The notes beneath the pieces were generated by a model. It was not told where the DNA came from. It saw nothing but the letters and a program-made list of their open reading frames with translations, and did no database searches. Positions 9,708 through 21,421 of a stretch of DNA of 64,000 nt are shown here, piece after piece. Where the stretch lies: NCBI GenBank assembly GCA_019639055.1, contig JAHBSP010000007.1, positions 1 through 64,000 on the forward strand. Direction: 5' to 3'. The DNA comes from Microbacteriaceae bacterium (GTDB taxonomy: Bacteria > Actinomycetota > Actinomycetes > Actinomycetales > Microbacteriaceae). Both the position numbers and the translations under genes were made by a program. Position 1 is the first letter of the stretch; the number at the start of each line of letters is the position of its first letter.

Positions 9708-10250
9708 ATGACCTCGATAATTTTGGTTGCGGCCGAGGAAGAAGTAAACGGCGCTGAGCTGTTCTTCCCAGCCGTATACGACATCGTCTGGTCGCTGGTT
9801 CCGTTCGCGCTGGTCTTGCTCTTCTTCTGGAAGTGGGGCATGCCAATGATGACGAAGATTCTTGATGAACGTGCAGCAAAGATCGAGGGCGGTATCGAAA
9901 GAGCTGAGAAAGCTCAGGCAGAGGCCGACGAACGACTAAACGAATATCAGGAACTTCTCACCGAGGCACGTACCGAGGCAGCTTCAATCAGAGAACAGGC
10001 ACGAGTAGATGGCCAGGAAATCCTTGCCGAACTCAAGACCAAGGCTCAGGATGAGGCTGACCGGATCGTAAAGAATGCTCACGTGCAGATTGAGGCAGAA
10101 CGCCAAGCCGCTCTTATCTCACTTAAGAGTGAGGTTGGCTCATTGGCTCTTGACCTTGCCAGTGGTGTAATCGGTGAGACCCTCGGCGAAGACAAGCGCG
10201 CAAAATCTGTCGTAGACAGGTTCTTGAGCGAAATGGAGAAAAGTAAGTAG
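9708..10250 (+). CDS. atpF: ATP synthase F0 subunit b
   Basis: 180-aa peripheral stalk subunit: one TM helix (about residues 22-45), then a long charged coiled coil rich in Ala, Glu and Lys. A single b gene is present, as in most actinobacteria outside the mycobacterial b-delta fusion type. The stop overlaps the GTG of atpH. Confidence 0.95.
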   Translation: MTSIILVAAEEEVNGAELFFPAVYDIVWSLVPFALVLLFFWKWGMPMMTKILDERAAKIEGGIERAEKAQAEADERLNEYQELLTEARTEAASIREQARVDGQEILAELKTKAQDEADRIVKNAHVQIEAERQAALISLKSEVGSLALDLASGVIGETLGEDKRAKSVVDRFLSEMEKSK

Positions 10251-11017
10251 TGGGTAGCGCAACCAGAGCAGCAGAAAACAACCTCGCAGGTTTGAAACCG
10301 GGTGGAATTGACACCGGTGTTCAACTGATGCGTATTGCTGCTGCAATTGGTGCCAACCCTTCACTTACCAGCGCACTCGCAGACCCTGCTATCGATGATG
10401 CCGGTAAAGAGAAACTAATCAGCACCGTTTTCAAAGGCTCCACAGCAGATGCTCTAAAGGTTGCTTCCGCAGCGGTAAAAGAAGAATGGTCCAGCAACGC
10501 TGACCTTACTGCAGGAATCGAGCGCCTAGGCATCCAAGCAATTGCTCGCGATGCTGACGCAGATAAGACAGTCCAAGAGTTGTACACCTTCCAAGAGGTT
10601 GTCTCATCTGATCCTGAGCTCGAACTGGCGCTAAACTCTCGCCTAGTCGAGCCTGCTGCACGCGCTGATCTTGCCGAGAAACTGCTAAGCAATGCAACCC
10701 CAGCTACTAAAGCAATCGTGGCTGAAATGGTGCGTTCTCCTAGAAACCGTAGAGTGCATCAGCTTCTCGAATCTGCCGGCGAAATCGTGGCAGCTTCGGT
10801 AGGGAAGCAGGTAGCGAAGGTGCTAAGTGCATCCACTCTCGATGCTGCGCAGGTATCCAAAATTACCGAAACGCTTTCAAAGCAGTACGGTCCAGTAATC
10901 GCCCAGGTTGGGGTTCAGCCCGAACTAATCGGTGGCGTAAAAATCCAAGTGGGCAGTGACGTCCTTGACGGCTCGCTTGCATACAAAATTAACGAACTTA
11001 AACTCCAACTTAGTTAG
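10250..11017 (+). CDS. atpH: ATP synthase F1 subunit delta
   Basis: 255 aa, the long actinobacterial delta (OSCP) form that links the b stalk to the top of the alpha/beta hexamer. The C-terminal family signature is visible ([20 protein letters not shown]). GTG start overlaps the atpF stop as TAGTG. It ends 11 bases before atpA, with GAGGG between them. Confidence 0.94.
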   Translation: MGSATRAAENNLAGLKPGGIDTGVQLMRIAAAIGANPSLTSALADPAIDDAGKEKLISTVFKGSTADALKVASAAVKEEWSSNADLTAGIERLGIQAIARDADADKTVQELYTFQEVVSSDPELELALNSRLVEPAARADLAEKLLSNATPATKAIVAEMVRSPRNRRVHQLLESAGEIVAASVGKQVAKVLSASTLDAAQVSKITETLSKQYGPVIAQVGVQPELIGGVKIQVGSDVLDGSLAYKINELKLQLS

Positions 11018-11028
11018 AGGGAAAAACA

Positions 11029-12673
11029 ATGGCAGAACTAAAAATTAGCCCCGATGAGATCCGTTCGGCTCTCAAGGACTTTGCAAAGAGCTACCAGCCA
11101 GCAAAGACCAGCAAGACCGAGGTCGGCTATGTTGTAGACGCATCCGACGGTATCGCTCACGTTGAGGGGCTACCGAGTGCGATGGCAAACGAACTTCTTC
11201 GTTTCCAGGATGGCACTTTAGGGCTTGCGCTAAACCTTGACGAAGCTGAAATCGGTGTGGTTATCCTCGGTGAAGTCCAGTGGCATCGAGGCGAGTCCAA
11301 AGAGGTTTTACCGCACCGGAGACGTTTTGTCTGTGCCAGTGGGTGAAGGATACCTCGGCCGAGTTGTTGACCCACTAGGTAACCCAATCGATGGCCTTGG
11401 CGACATTAAGGATATTGAGGGTCGCCGTGCTCTCGAACTTCAGGCACCGGGCGTTATGCAGCGTAAGAGTGTGCATGAGCCACTACAGACCGGTATCAAG
11501 GCAATCGACGCCATGATTCCTGTCGGTCGCGGTCAGCGCCAGCTGATTATTGGTGACCGCCAGACCGGTAAGACCGCTATCGCTATCGACACCATCATCA
11601 ACCAGAAAGCTAACTGGGATTCTGGTGACGTCAACAAGCAGGTTCGCTGCATCTACGTAGCTATCGGTCAGAAGGGTTCCACAATCGCTTCAGTAAAGGG
11701 TGCGCTTGAAGAAGCCGGCGCTATGGAATACACCACCATCGTGGCATCGCCAGCATCAGACCCTGCAGGTTTCAAGTACCTTGCTCCATACACCGGTAGC
11801 GCTATTGGTCAGCACTGGATGTATGAGGGTAAGCACGTGCTTATCATCTTCGATGACCTCTCCAAGCAGGCTGAAGCATACCGTGCGGTATCTCTACTAC
11901 TTCGCCGTCCACCGGGCCGTGAAGCATACCCTGGAGACGTTTTCTACTTACACTCACGCCTTCTTGAAAGATGTGCAAAGCTTTCCGATGAACTAGGTGC
12001 AGGTTCTATGACCGGTCTACCAATCATCGAAACTAAGGCAAACGACGTTTCTGCCTACATTCCAACCAACGTGATTTCTATCACCGACGGTCAGATATTC
12101 CTCCAGTCAGACCTCTTCAACGCTAACCAGCGCCCAGCGGTAGACGTAGGTATTTCCGTATCTCGTGTTGGTGGTGACGCACAGCAGAAGCACATCAAGA
12201 AGGTTTCCGGTACTTTGAAGCTTGAACTAGCCCAGTACCGTTCCCTACAGGCATTCGCGATGTTCGCATCCGACCTGGATGCTGTTTCTCGCCGTCAGCT
12301 AGAACGAGGTGCTCGCCTAACTGAGCTACTCAAGCAGCCACAGTTCTCACCATTCCCAGCAGAGAAGCAAGTTATTTCTATCTGGGCTGGTACCAACGGC
12401 AAGCTTGACGATGTTCCTGTTGAAGACATCCTCCGTTTTGAGGCTGAACTTCACGACTACATTGCCCGCAACACCAAGATTTTCGAAACCCTCATTCAGC
12501 GTGGAGATCTGAAGGAAGACACCATCGCAGAGATAGAGCAGGCAGTTACCGAATTCAAGAAGCAGTTCCAGACTGGTGACGGATCTTCACTAACCGATGT
12601 CGGTGTCGAGGAATTCGACGCGATGGCGGAAGAAGACGTGCAGCAGGAAAAGATTGTGAAGGGTCGTCGCTAA
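11029..12673 (+). pseudogene. atpA: ATP synthase F1 subunit alpha, reading frame broken near 11270-11310
   Basis: The N-terminal beta-barrel runs in frame from ATG 11029 ([18 protein letters not shown] to VVILGE) and would stop at 11346. The rest of alpha, from [11 protein letters not shown] through the P-loop [12 protein letters not shown] to the normal C-terminus at 12673, is in the +1 frame. Between them family-like fragments alternate: frame 0 LGE, +1 SGIE, frame 0 GESKEV, +1 YRTGDVL. That suggests several clustered indels with a net +1, or local sequence error. The second frame has no convincing start of its own. Everything else in the gene and operon is intact, and alpha is essential for ATP synthase, so I favour assembly/sequencing error but cannot exclude real decay or frameshifting. 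Confidence 0.85.
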
Positions 12674-12676
12674 CAT

Positions 12677-15013
<2,337 letters not shown>

Positions 15014-15014
<1 letters not shown>

Positions 15015-15271
15015 TGACCCTTAAGGTTCGCGTAGTCTCTGCCACCGAAGAAGTATTCTCCGGCGAAGCGACTTTCGTTGCGGCTCGCACCGTAGAAGGT
15101 GAACTGGGTGTGTTACCCGGTCGCGAACCTATGCTGGGCATCCTTGGTGCTGGTGAGGTTCGAATCACCCTTGTCGGTGGCGAGAAAATCACTGCGGTTG
15201 CTGAGGGCGGGTTCCTCTCCGTTGAGAACGACACCGTCACTGTTGTAGCTGGTAACGCAAAGCTCTCCTAG
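15014..15271 (+). CDS. atpC: ATP synthase F1 subunit epsilon, short form
   Basis: 85 aa. Only the N-terminal beta-sandwich is present (VRVVSATEEVFSGEA, GELGVLPGREPML, GGFLSVENDTVTVVAG). The C-terminal helical hairpin that inhibits hydrolysis in other bacteria is missing. Short epsilons are known in several actinobacteria, so this is a lineage trait more than damage. ATG 15014 overlaps the atpD stop. Last gene of the operon; no clear intrinsic terminator follows. Confidence 0.93.
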
Positions 15272-15345
15272 AGTTTTAGCTACTGATTGCTGAGTTTTCT
15301 GGCTGCTAACTGCTGTCAAGAGCAATCTTGGTAAAACAGAGCGCT

Positions 15346-16830
15346 TTAGCGTTGGCGTTGCAACTTCGCTAGGTTGTGTGAGATTTCTTTAGTGCTCATG
15401 TATAGCGCTAAATAGTCTTTATACAGCGCGTCATATAGTGCCGCATTTGCCTGATTAGGAACGACCTGGCTAGCAATCGGGTTCCAGTCCTCAATCTTTG
15501 CTTCCGTGACCGTGTTTGCGGCAAGAAGTGCAGCTCCAAGGCTCGCCCCGATCGAAGTGGTAGAAATGTCTTGGGTGAGGCCGGTAATATCCGAAACTAT
15601 TTGCGTCCACAGTGAGCCCTTTGTGCCGCCACCGACAGCCGCTATGCGGGTAATTTTGGTGCCACTCTTGCGCATCTCTTCAACATTGTGACGGATGCCG
15701 AAAGCAATTGCTTCGAGTGCGGCTCGATAAATATCTCCTCTAGTGTGTGAAGTGGTGAGACCGATTATTACGCCGCGTGCGTTCAGGTCATTTATCGGGG
15801 TTCGCTCTCCGGCAAAATAGGGCAGCATTAGTAGGCCGTTTGCACCTGCAGGACTGGATGCAGCTTCTGCTACTAAGTCGGTGAAGTCAACATCTCCGAA
15901 AAGGGTTTTGAGCCACGAAGTAATTGCACCGCTAGTGGCGAGCCCAGCAGCAAGGTTGTAGCTATCCGGATATGCACCGACTGTAGCCCAGTTTGTTGGG
16001 TGTTTCAGGAGCTTATCTGTGGTGTTGACCATAAACATGCTTGTTCCGTACATCAGCATTAGGTCGCCAGGGTTGGTGGCGCCGATGCTGATGCTTTCCG
16101 TCCAGGCGTCAATAGTTCCGATTATCACCGGAATTCCTGCAGGAAGGCCGGTCTGCTTGGCCGCCTCTTCGGTGACTTTTCCTGCAATATCTCCCGGCCA
16201 TCCCAGTTGAGGGAGAGCGATATTTCCACGGAATTTATCGGCCCATTCGTCGTGCCAACTGTGAGTGTGGGGATCGTAGAGCGGATTACTTTGGCTTGCT
16301 GAATGATGATCTAGTCGATACTCGCCGGTGAGATTCCATGAAAGCCATGACGCTGGCATAAATAATTTCCGGGCAGCCTTCCAAACTTCTGGTTCGTTTT
16401 CTTCAACCCAGAGAAGCTTTGGTCCAACCGCTTGAGAAGTCAGGAATGATCCGGTTTGTTGGAAAACATTTTCTGCACCGAGGAGTGCATTCATGGACTC
16501 AATTTGTTCTATTGATCTGGTGTCAACGCCGTATAGGATCGCCGGTCTAAGAGGAGTGCCGTGTTCATCGGTGAGGAGAACACAAGGACCCATTCCGCTC
16601 ACACCCACTGCGACGATATTTTCTTCGCCACTCGCTAAGCCACGAGCGATAGTGACAAATTCCTGCCACCAAGCATTAGCATCGCCCTCGAAGTGCCCTG
16701 GTGCCGGGTTCAAGGATTTGTGTTCAACAATTTTTGAGGCAACAACCTCACCGGTTTCGATATTAACAAGTACACCTTTAGTGCTGGATGTTCCAATATC
16801 GACCCCGAGAGCATAGTTACTTATCAACAC
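15346..16830 (-). CDS. FGGY-family carbohydrate kinase, xylulokinase-like
   Basis: 494 aa with both actin-like ATPase domains. The N-terminal phosphate motif GVDIGTSSTKGVL, the catalytic-base region GTIDAWTESISIG and the C-terminal ATP motif VGGGTKGSLWTQIVSDITG are visible. It resembles xylulokinase and gluconokinase; substrate cannot be decided from motifs and no sugar transporter or isomerase lies nearby. GTG 16830 is the most upstream sensible start. It stands alone, convergent with the atp operon and divergent from the FtsK-like gene. Confidence 0.85.
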   Translation of the reverse strand: MLISNYALGVDIGTSSTKGVLVNIETGEVVASKIVEHKSLNPAPGHFEGDANAWWQEFVTIARGLASGEENIVAVGVSGMGPCVLLTDEHGTPLRPAILYGVDTRSIEQIESMNALLGAENVFQQTGSFLTSQAVGPKLLWVEENEPEVWKAARKLFMPASWLSWNLTGEYRLDHHSASQSNPLYDPHTHSWHDEWADKFRGNIALPQLGWPGDIAGKVTEEAAKQTGLPAGIPVIIGTIDAWTESISIGATNPGDLMLMYGTSMFMVNTTDKLLKHPTNWATVGAYPDSYNLAAGLATSGAITSWLKTLFGDVDFTDLVAEAASSPAGANGLLMLPYFAGERTPINDLNARGVIIGLTTSHTRGDIYRAALEAIAFGIRHNVEEMRKSGTKITRIAAVGGGTKGSLWTQIVSDITGLTQDISTTSIGASLGAALLAANTVTEAKIEDWNPIASQVVPNQANAALYDALYKDYLALYMSTKEISHNLAKLQRQR

Positions 16831-16907
16831 TCACTCATTGCACCAAATATTCACCACTAAGCGCAATCGGCTCGCCGGAGTCTGGGCAGTCAACAGAGAA
16901 TGGCAGG

Positions 16908-18920
16908 GTGAGTTTCCTCTGGTTGTTACCAATTTTCGTGATTCCGACAGTTATCGGATTGGTGCTGAGGACTCGAAGGTCTGGAAACAGGGTGTTTGGT
17001 GCATCCGAGATTATGTCTGGAAGGAGCGAGTTTTTCCGGGGCAGATTTTTAGAATCAGAGCTTGTGCTCTGCTTGGGTCGGCGTGTTAGAAAGATTCCTC
17101 ATGAAGGCGAACTCGGTGTGCTTGCACTGCACAGTAATGCTGAAGACTTCATGCGCGCACTCCAAGTGCAGTTCGGGTTCCTCTGCGATGCACCGGAGCT
17201 GTATCGAAAGCTGCCGCCACGCATCAAAGTAGCGTCAACGCTGGGAGAGTTGAAGGGTATTCCGAATGTAATTGCGATTACTGCAGATAAGAAAGCCGTG
17301 CTAACAACTCCGAAGCGGGTAAAGCGCATCAGCTACGAAAAGGTAAGCGAAGAAGAATTTATTGAGTATGTGACAAGGCGGGTAGCGGCACAAACGAAAC
17401 AAGCGAGTGTGCCGAAAGTAACTGCTACCTGCTTCCCAATTGGTTTTCACCAGTCAGGAAAAATATTCAGTATTGATTTGCTGGCGGATCATCATGCGAT
17501 GATTCTTGGCGCGAGCGGTAGTGGTAAGACTGTGTTGCTTCATAGCGTGCTCAGCGCGATAACTGAAGAAGTAGATCCTGAGCAGCTGCGATTTCTAGTG
17601 CTCGATTTCAAGGGTGGAACAGGTTTGCAGGGTTTTGCCAGTGCTGTTCACTGCGACCATATCGCCACCGATTTGGAGATTGCTGATGCTGAGCGAGTAT
17701 TACAGGTTTTAGAGAGCGAAATTCGCACTCGTGAGCGGGAAATTATCGAGTCCGGTAGCCTCGATGCAATTTCTGCCGGACTTCCTCGGCTGCTGGTGGT
17801 GATTGATGAATTGCCTGCTCTACTCAAACAATTGCCTTATGCGGCGGAGAATTTGAACGATATTGCTCAACGTGGGAGAGGGCTTGGTGTTCATCTATTT
17901 CTGGCTGCTCAGACACTGAAAGGTGTGCCACAATCACTGCTAGCAAATATCGGTTGCAGGATTCTGCTACTTCATCGCGATAATCATGAGCGAGAAACTT
18001 TTGCCGGTAAGGAGGGGCTGATAAATGTGGAGGTGGGTCAGTTTCTTTCCGATGGAGAAATTTATTCGGTAATTGTTCACGGTGCTACGCCAAGTATTAG
18101 TGACAATTCCTCGCCCAGAATCTTTAGGTCGAGTTGGTTGCCAAGTCTTCCGATTCAGTATTTGTCTGAAAGTCCAGAAATCATCGGTATCGCCGATGAT
18201 TTGGAAGCGCGTACTCAGCGAGAATTGCGGGCAGATGATTTCGGAAACTTCGTTACCGTTTCTGCACCTCCGAAGAGTGGAAGTAGCAACCTCCTAAACT
18301 GTTTGGCAGCTATTTGGGGGACCCTCAGATTGCAAGATCCTGAAGAAGTGTGGGATGCGGTGGATACGGCTTTTCAAGGGGACTGTGATGTTCCGATTAT
18401 TATCGACGATTTTGATGCTGTGATGGAGAGGCTACCAACAGAATGGGGATTTGAACTGCAGCAACGTCTACGTGCGATTGCAAGCGAAGGCAATCAGAAA
18501 CTTTGTCTCGCAGCAAAGAATGAAGCGGTGCTAAGAGGTTTTCTTCCTTGGGCCAGTGCCCACGTAGAACTTCAGGGTATGAACCCTGGTCGTGGCAGGT
18601 TGAATGAGGAAGCCGCGGTGCAGTTTGCGCTTGTGCAAGAGCGAGAGGGGCAGCTGAGTCCAAGCACTGCCACAGTGAATGCGCTGCAAACATACCCGAT
18701 CTATACCAGCCGCCAACAGCAGGCAGTGAAACGTTTTGGCAATTCGCGCGTGAAACATATCAGCGCTTGGCAACAGGCATCCACTCCGCAGATTTTCTGG
18801 AAAGTGGATCTGCTCGATTTTCGAATGTTTATGCAGCGGCGCGAACTTCCACCACCAACCATCGGGTATTCTTCCGCACTGGTATTTAGCGAGGGAGAGT
18901 TTCAAAGAGTTTGCCTCTAA
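16908..18920 (+). CDS. FtsK/SpoIIIE (EccC-like) ATPase with two ATPase modules
   Basis: 670 aa from GTG 16908, chosen because GAGAAT ends six bases upstream and because it places one TM helix (LWLLPIFVIPTVIGLVL) at the N-terminus. The first module is intact: P-loop GASGSGKTVLL (about residues 201-208), KGGTGLQGF and Walker B LLVVIDELPAL. A second module has a degenerate P-loop (APPKSGSSNLL, Lys replaced by Ser) and a Walker B-like VPIIIDDFD. An active first and degenerate later module is the pattern of EccC-type secretion ATPases, but no WXG100 gene is in the window. It lacks the FtsK gamma DNA-recognition domain. The frame is open further upstream, but that would overlap the divergent kinase. 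Confidence 0.8.
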   Translation: MSFLWLLPIFVIPTVIGLVLRTRRSGNRVFGASEIMSGRSEFFRGRFLESELVLCLGRRVRKIPHEGELGVLALHSNAEDFMRALQVQFGFLCDAPELYRKLPPRIKVASTLGELKGIPNVIAITADKKAVLTTPKRVKRISYEKVSEEEFIEYVTRRVAAQTKQASVPKVTATCFPIGFHQSGKIFSIDLLADHHAMILGASGSGKTVLLHSVLSAITEEVDPEQLRFLVLDFKGGTGLQGFASAVHCDHIATDLEIADAERVLQVLESEIRTREREIIESGSLDAISAGLPRLLVVIDELPALLKQLPYAAENLNDIAQRGRGLGVHLFLAAQTLKGVPQSLLANIGCRILLLHRDNHERETFAGKEGLINVEVGQFLSDGEIYSVIVHGATPSISDNSSPRIFRSSWLPSLPIQYLSESPEIIGIADDLEARTQRELRADDFGNFVTVSAPPKSGSSNLLNCLAAIWGTLRLQDPEEVWDAVDTAFQGDCDVPIIIDDFDAVMERLPTEWGFELQQRLRAIASEGNQKLCLAAKNEAVLRGFLPWASAHVELQGMNPGRGRLNEEAAVQFALVQEREGQLSPSTATVNALQTYPIYTSRQQQAVKRFGNSRVKHISAWQQASTPQIFWKVDLLDFRMFMQRRELPPPTIGYSSALVFSEGEFQRVCL

Positions 18921-18958
18921 ACCCTGCACAGAAGAGTTTATTCTGCAAAACTAGGAGT

Positions 18959-20035
18959 GTGCGTCGCGTCATTGTTTTAGGTGCCACCGGTTCTATCGGT
19001 ACCACTGCTTTGGAACTAATCGCTAGATACCCTGAAGAGTTCCAACTGGTTGGGGTAAGTGCTGGATCAGACCGAGAAAAACTTCAGGAAATCGCCAACA
19101 GATTCCAGCTTCCGGAATCAGCAACGGCTCTTGGGGCAGAAGCCTCAGCAGACCTCGTTAGAAGCACCCCTGTCGATGTGGTGTTGAACGGAATCACTGG
19201 AAGCGCTGGTCTTGCCGCAACACTTGCAACTTTAGAGACGGATGCACTACTCGCGCTCGCAAATAAGGAAAGCCTTATCATCGGTGGCGAGCTGGTAACT
19301 TCTCGCGCTAAGGAAGGGCAACTGGTGCCGGTAGATTCGGAGCATTCCGCAATCGCGCAGGCGCTTCGTTCAGGGGAGAGGCAGGAAGTTTCTAGGCTTA
19401 TCTTGACTGCTTCGGGTGGCCCATTCCGAGGCAGGAAACGCACCGATTTGGAGTCGGTTACGCCTGCTGAGGCGCTCGCGCATCCCACCTGGAATATGGG
19501 GCGAGTAATCACAACAAACTCTGCAACACTGGTTAATAAAGGGCTGGAAGTTATTGAGGCTCACCTGCTTTTCGGTATTCCACTCGCTCAGATTGATGTG
19601 GTTGTGCATCCGCAATCAATCGTGCACTCGATGGTGCAGTTTACCGACGGATCTATAATTGCTCAGGCATCGCCACCAGATATGACCCTCCCTATCGCGC
19701 TAGGTATTTCTTGGCCACACCGCTTAGCTGGTGCAATGCACCCACTAGATTTCACCAAGTCACAAAGCTGGACTTTCGAACCGCTTGATGAGGACGCTTT
19801 CGGAGCCGTAGCACTCGCTAGAAAAGTAGGAGAACTCGGAAGCGGCTATCCCGCAGTTTTCAACGCATCCAATGAGGTCGCGGTGGACAGATTCCATGAC
19901 GGAAGCCTCAGTTTCTTAGGTATCACCGAGCTAATCTCAGCGGCTGTTGATGCTTTCACTCCACTGCCCGAAATGACTCTCGAGGGAGTGCTCGGGGCAG
20001 ATGCTTGGGCACGGAATTTTGCTTCCGAGTTTTAG
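18959..20035 (+). CDS. dxr: 1-deoxy-D-xylulose 5-phosphate reductoisomerase
   Basis: Second step of the MEP isoprenoid pathway. The NADPH-binding GATGSIGTTALELI starts the protein; NKESLI, the metal ligands in PVDSEHSAI, the flexible-loop ASGGPFRGR and MGRVITTNSATLVNKGLE are all present. I prefer GTG 18959 (358 aa) over TTG 18911, which would add 16 residues before VRRVIVLGATGS. AAAACT lies six bases before this GTG, but an AGGAG also sits just upstream. rseP follows. Confidence 0.94.
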   Translation: MRRVIVLGATGSIGTTALELIARYPEEFQLVGVSAGSDREKLQEIANRFQLPESATALGAEASADLVRSTPVDVVLNGITGSAGLAATLATLETDALLALANKESLIIGGELVTSRAKEGQLVPVDSEHSAIAQALRSGERQEVSRLILTASGGPFRGRKRTDLESVTPAEALAHPTWNMGRVITTNSATLVNKGLEVIEAHLLFGIPLAQIDVVVHPQSIVHSMVQFTDGSIIAQASPPDMTLPIALGISWPHRLAGAMHPLDFTKSQSWTFEPLDEDAFGAVALARKVGELGSGYPAVFNASNEVAVDRFHDGSLSFLGITELISAAVDAFTPLPEMTLEGVLGADAWARNFASEF

Positions 20036-20072
20036 CTAAATCACCATTCAGCTAACTGTCGGTGTAATCTCA

Positions 20073-20078
20073 TAAACT
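20073..20078 (+). promoter_or_regulatory. -10 box TAAACT, probable leaderless promoter of rseP
   Basis: TAAACT ends six bases before GTG 20085. No Shine-Dalgarno sequence is present in between. Confidence 0.55.
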
Positions 20079-20084
20079 TGCTTC

Positions 20085-21401
20085 GTGCAAGAAGTCCTTC
20101 TCTATATTCTCGGAGTAGTCGTTATCTTCTTGGGCATCGCAATTTCGATCGCGCTGCACGAGATTGGCCACTTAGTTCCCGCGAAAAAATTCGGTGTTTA
20201 CGTAGATCAATACATGGTCGGGTTTGGCCCAACCCTCTGGTCCACTAAGAGGGGCGAAACCGAATACGGAATCAAAGCCATCCCTCTCGGTGGCTATATT
20301 TCCATGGCAGGGATGTTCCCACCAGAAGTCGAGGGAGAGGTGCGTAAGGATCGCACCAGCTTTGCCTCGCAAATGGTGCAGGATGCCGAAGCGATAGAAA
20401 CCATAGACATTGACCCTTCACGCAGTTTTGTGATGCTACCCGCGCTAAAGCGAATCATTATTATGCTCGGCGGCCCGATCATGAATCTGGTGTTAGGGCT
20501 CGGACTTTTCACCATCCTGGTAGTTGGTTTCGGACTTCCCCAGCAGTCAACGACTGTGTCCTCAGTCTCTGAATGTGTTATTCGCGTTTCCGAGGAACGT
20601 TTCGAGTGCCTAGACACCGACCCCAAAGCACCTGCTTATGAGGCTGGCATTCAGCCAGGCGATACCCTGATTTCTTGGAACGGCACCGAAATTACCAGCT
20701 GGGCTCAGATTTCTTCACTAATTTCAGAATCTGGTGGTAGGAGCATCCAACTCGTTGTTGAACGTGATGGGGCACTTAGAAACCTAGTAATCACACCGAT
20801 GATTACTGAGCGCTACGCATTCGATGAAAACGGCAACGTGATTGTTGATGAAGATGGCAATTACGTGACCGTGGAACGCGGCTTTGCCGGAATTACTTCG
20901 CTTGAGGTGAGGGTGCAAGGAAACTTGCTTGATTCGGTTGAACTTACCGGCAGGCAAACCAATGCAGTGGTCGGAGTAATTCTTGACCTACCGAGCAGGC
21001 TTGTGAATGCTTTCAATGCAGCGTTCGGGGCAGAAGAACGTGACCCTAACGGACCAATGAGTATTGTTGGGGTGGGCAGAATTGCCGGAGAAATCACCAG
21101 CTATGACGGTCTCGACTTCACTGAAAGAGCGGCTGGAATTATTGGAATCCTCGGCGCGCTAAATATTGCGCTCTTCGTATTTAATATGATTCCACTGCTT
21201 CCTTTGGATGGTGGTCATATTGTTGCGGCAATGGTAGATGGCGGTAGGCGAACTATTGCTAAAATAAGAAAAAAGCCAGCACCGACTCCGGTGAATCTGG
21301 CAAAATTGATGCCCCTAACAGTGGCTGTTGCTTCAGTGCTGATTCTGATGACCATCCTGTTGGTTTATGCGGATATAGTCCGGCCAATTTCACTGTTCTA
21401 A
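20085..21401 (+). CDS. rseP: Site-2 intramembrane metalloprotease RseP/RIP family
   Basis: 438-aa M50 protease. The zinc HExxH is ALHEIGHL in TM1, the third ligand is in NMIPLLPLDGGH, and a single PDZ domain sits near residues 185-240 (PAYEAGIQPGDTLISWNG). In actinobacteria these proteases cleave anti-sigma factors and other membrane substrates. GTG 20085 is supported by the -10 box six bases upstream. A TTAGCT/AGCTAA inverted repeat lies between dxr and this gene. Confidence 0.92.
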   Translation: MQEVLLYILGVVVIFLGIAISIALHEIGHLVPAKKFGVYVDQYMVGFGPTLWSTKRGETEYGIKAIPLGGYISMAGMFPPEVEGEVRKDRTSFASQMVQDAEAIETIDIDPSRSFVMLPALKRIIIMLGGPIMNLVLGLGLFTILVVGFGLPQQSTTVSSVSECVIRVSEERFECLDTDPKAPAYEAGIQPGDTLISWNGTEITSWAQISSLISESGGRSIQLVVERDGALRNLVITPMITERYAFDENGNVIVDEDGNYVTVERGFAGITSLEVRVQGNLLDSVELTGRQTNAVVGVILDLPSRLVNAFNAAFGAEERDPNGPMSIVGVGRIAGEITSYDGLDFTERAAGIIGILGALNIALFVFNMIPLLPLDGGHIVAAMVDGGRRTIAKIRKKPAPTPVNLAKLMPLTVAVASVLILMTILLVYADIVRPISLF

Positions 21402-21421
21402 AGACTTTATAGAGGAAAATT

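Noticed and set aside
11264-11346. Programmed frameshifting in atpA
   Set aside because: No slippery heptamer, stop-adjacent shift site or clear downstream stimulator was seen, and fragments alternate between frames more than once. Error or mutation is simpler.
11237-12673. Independent short alpha-like gene starting at TTG 11237
   Set aside because: The first residues in this frame are out-of-frame atpA codons; there is no ribosome-binding site or promoter, and it is simply the 3' part of the broken atpA.
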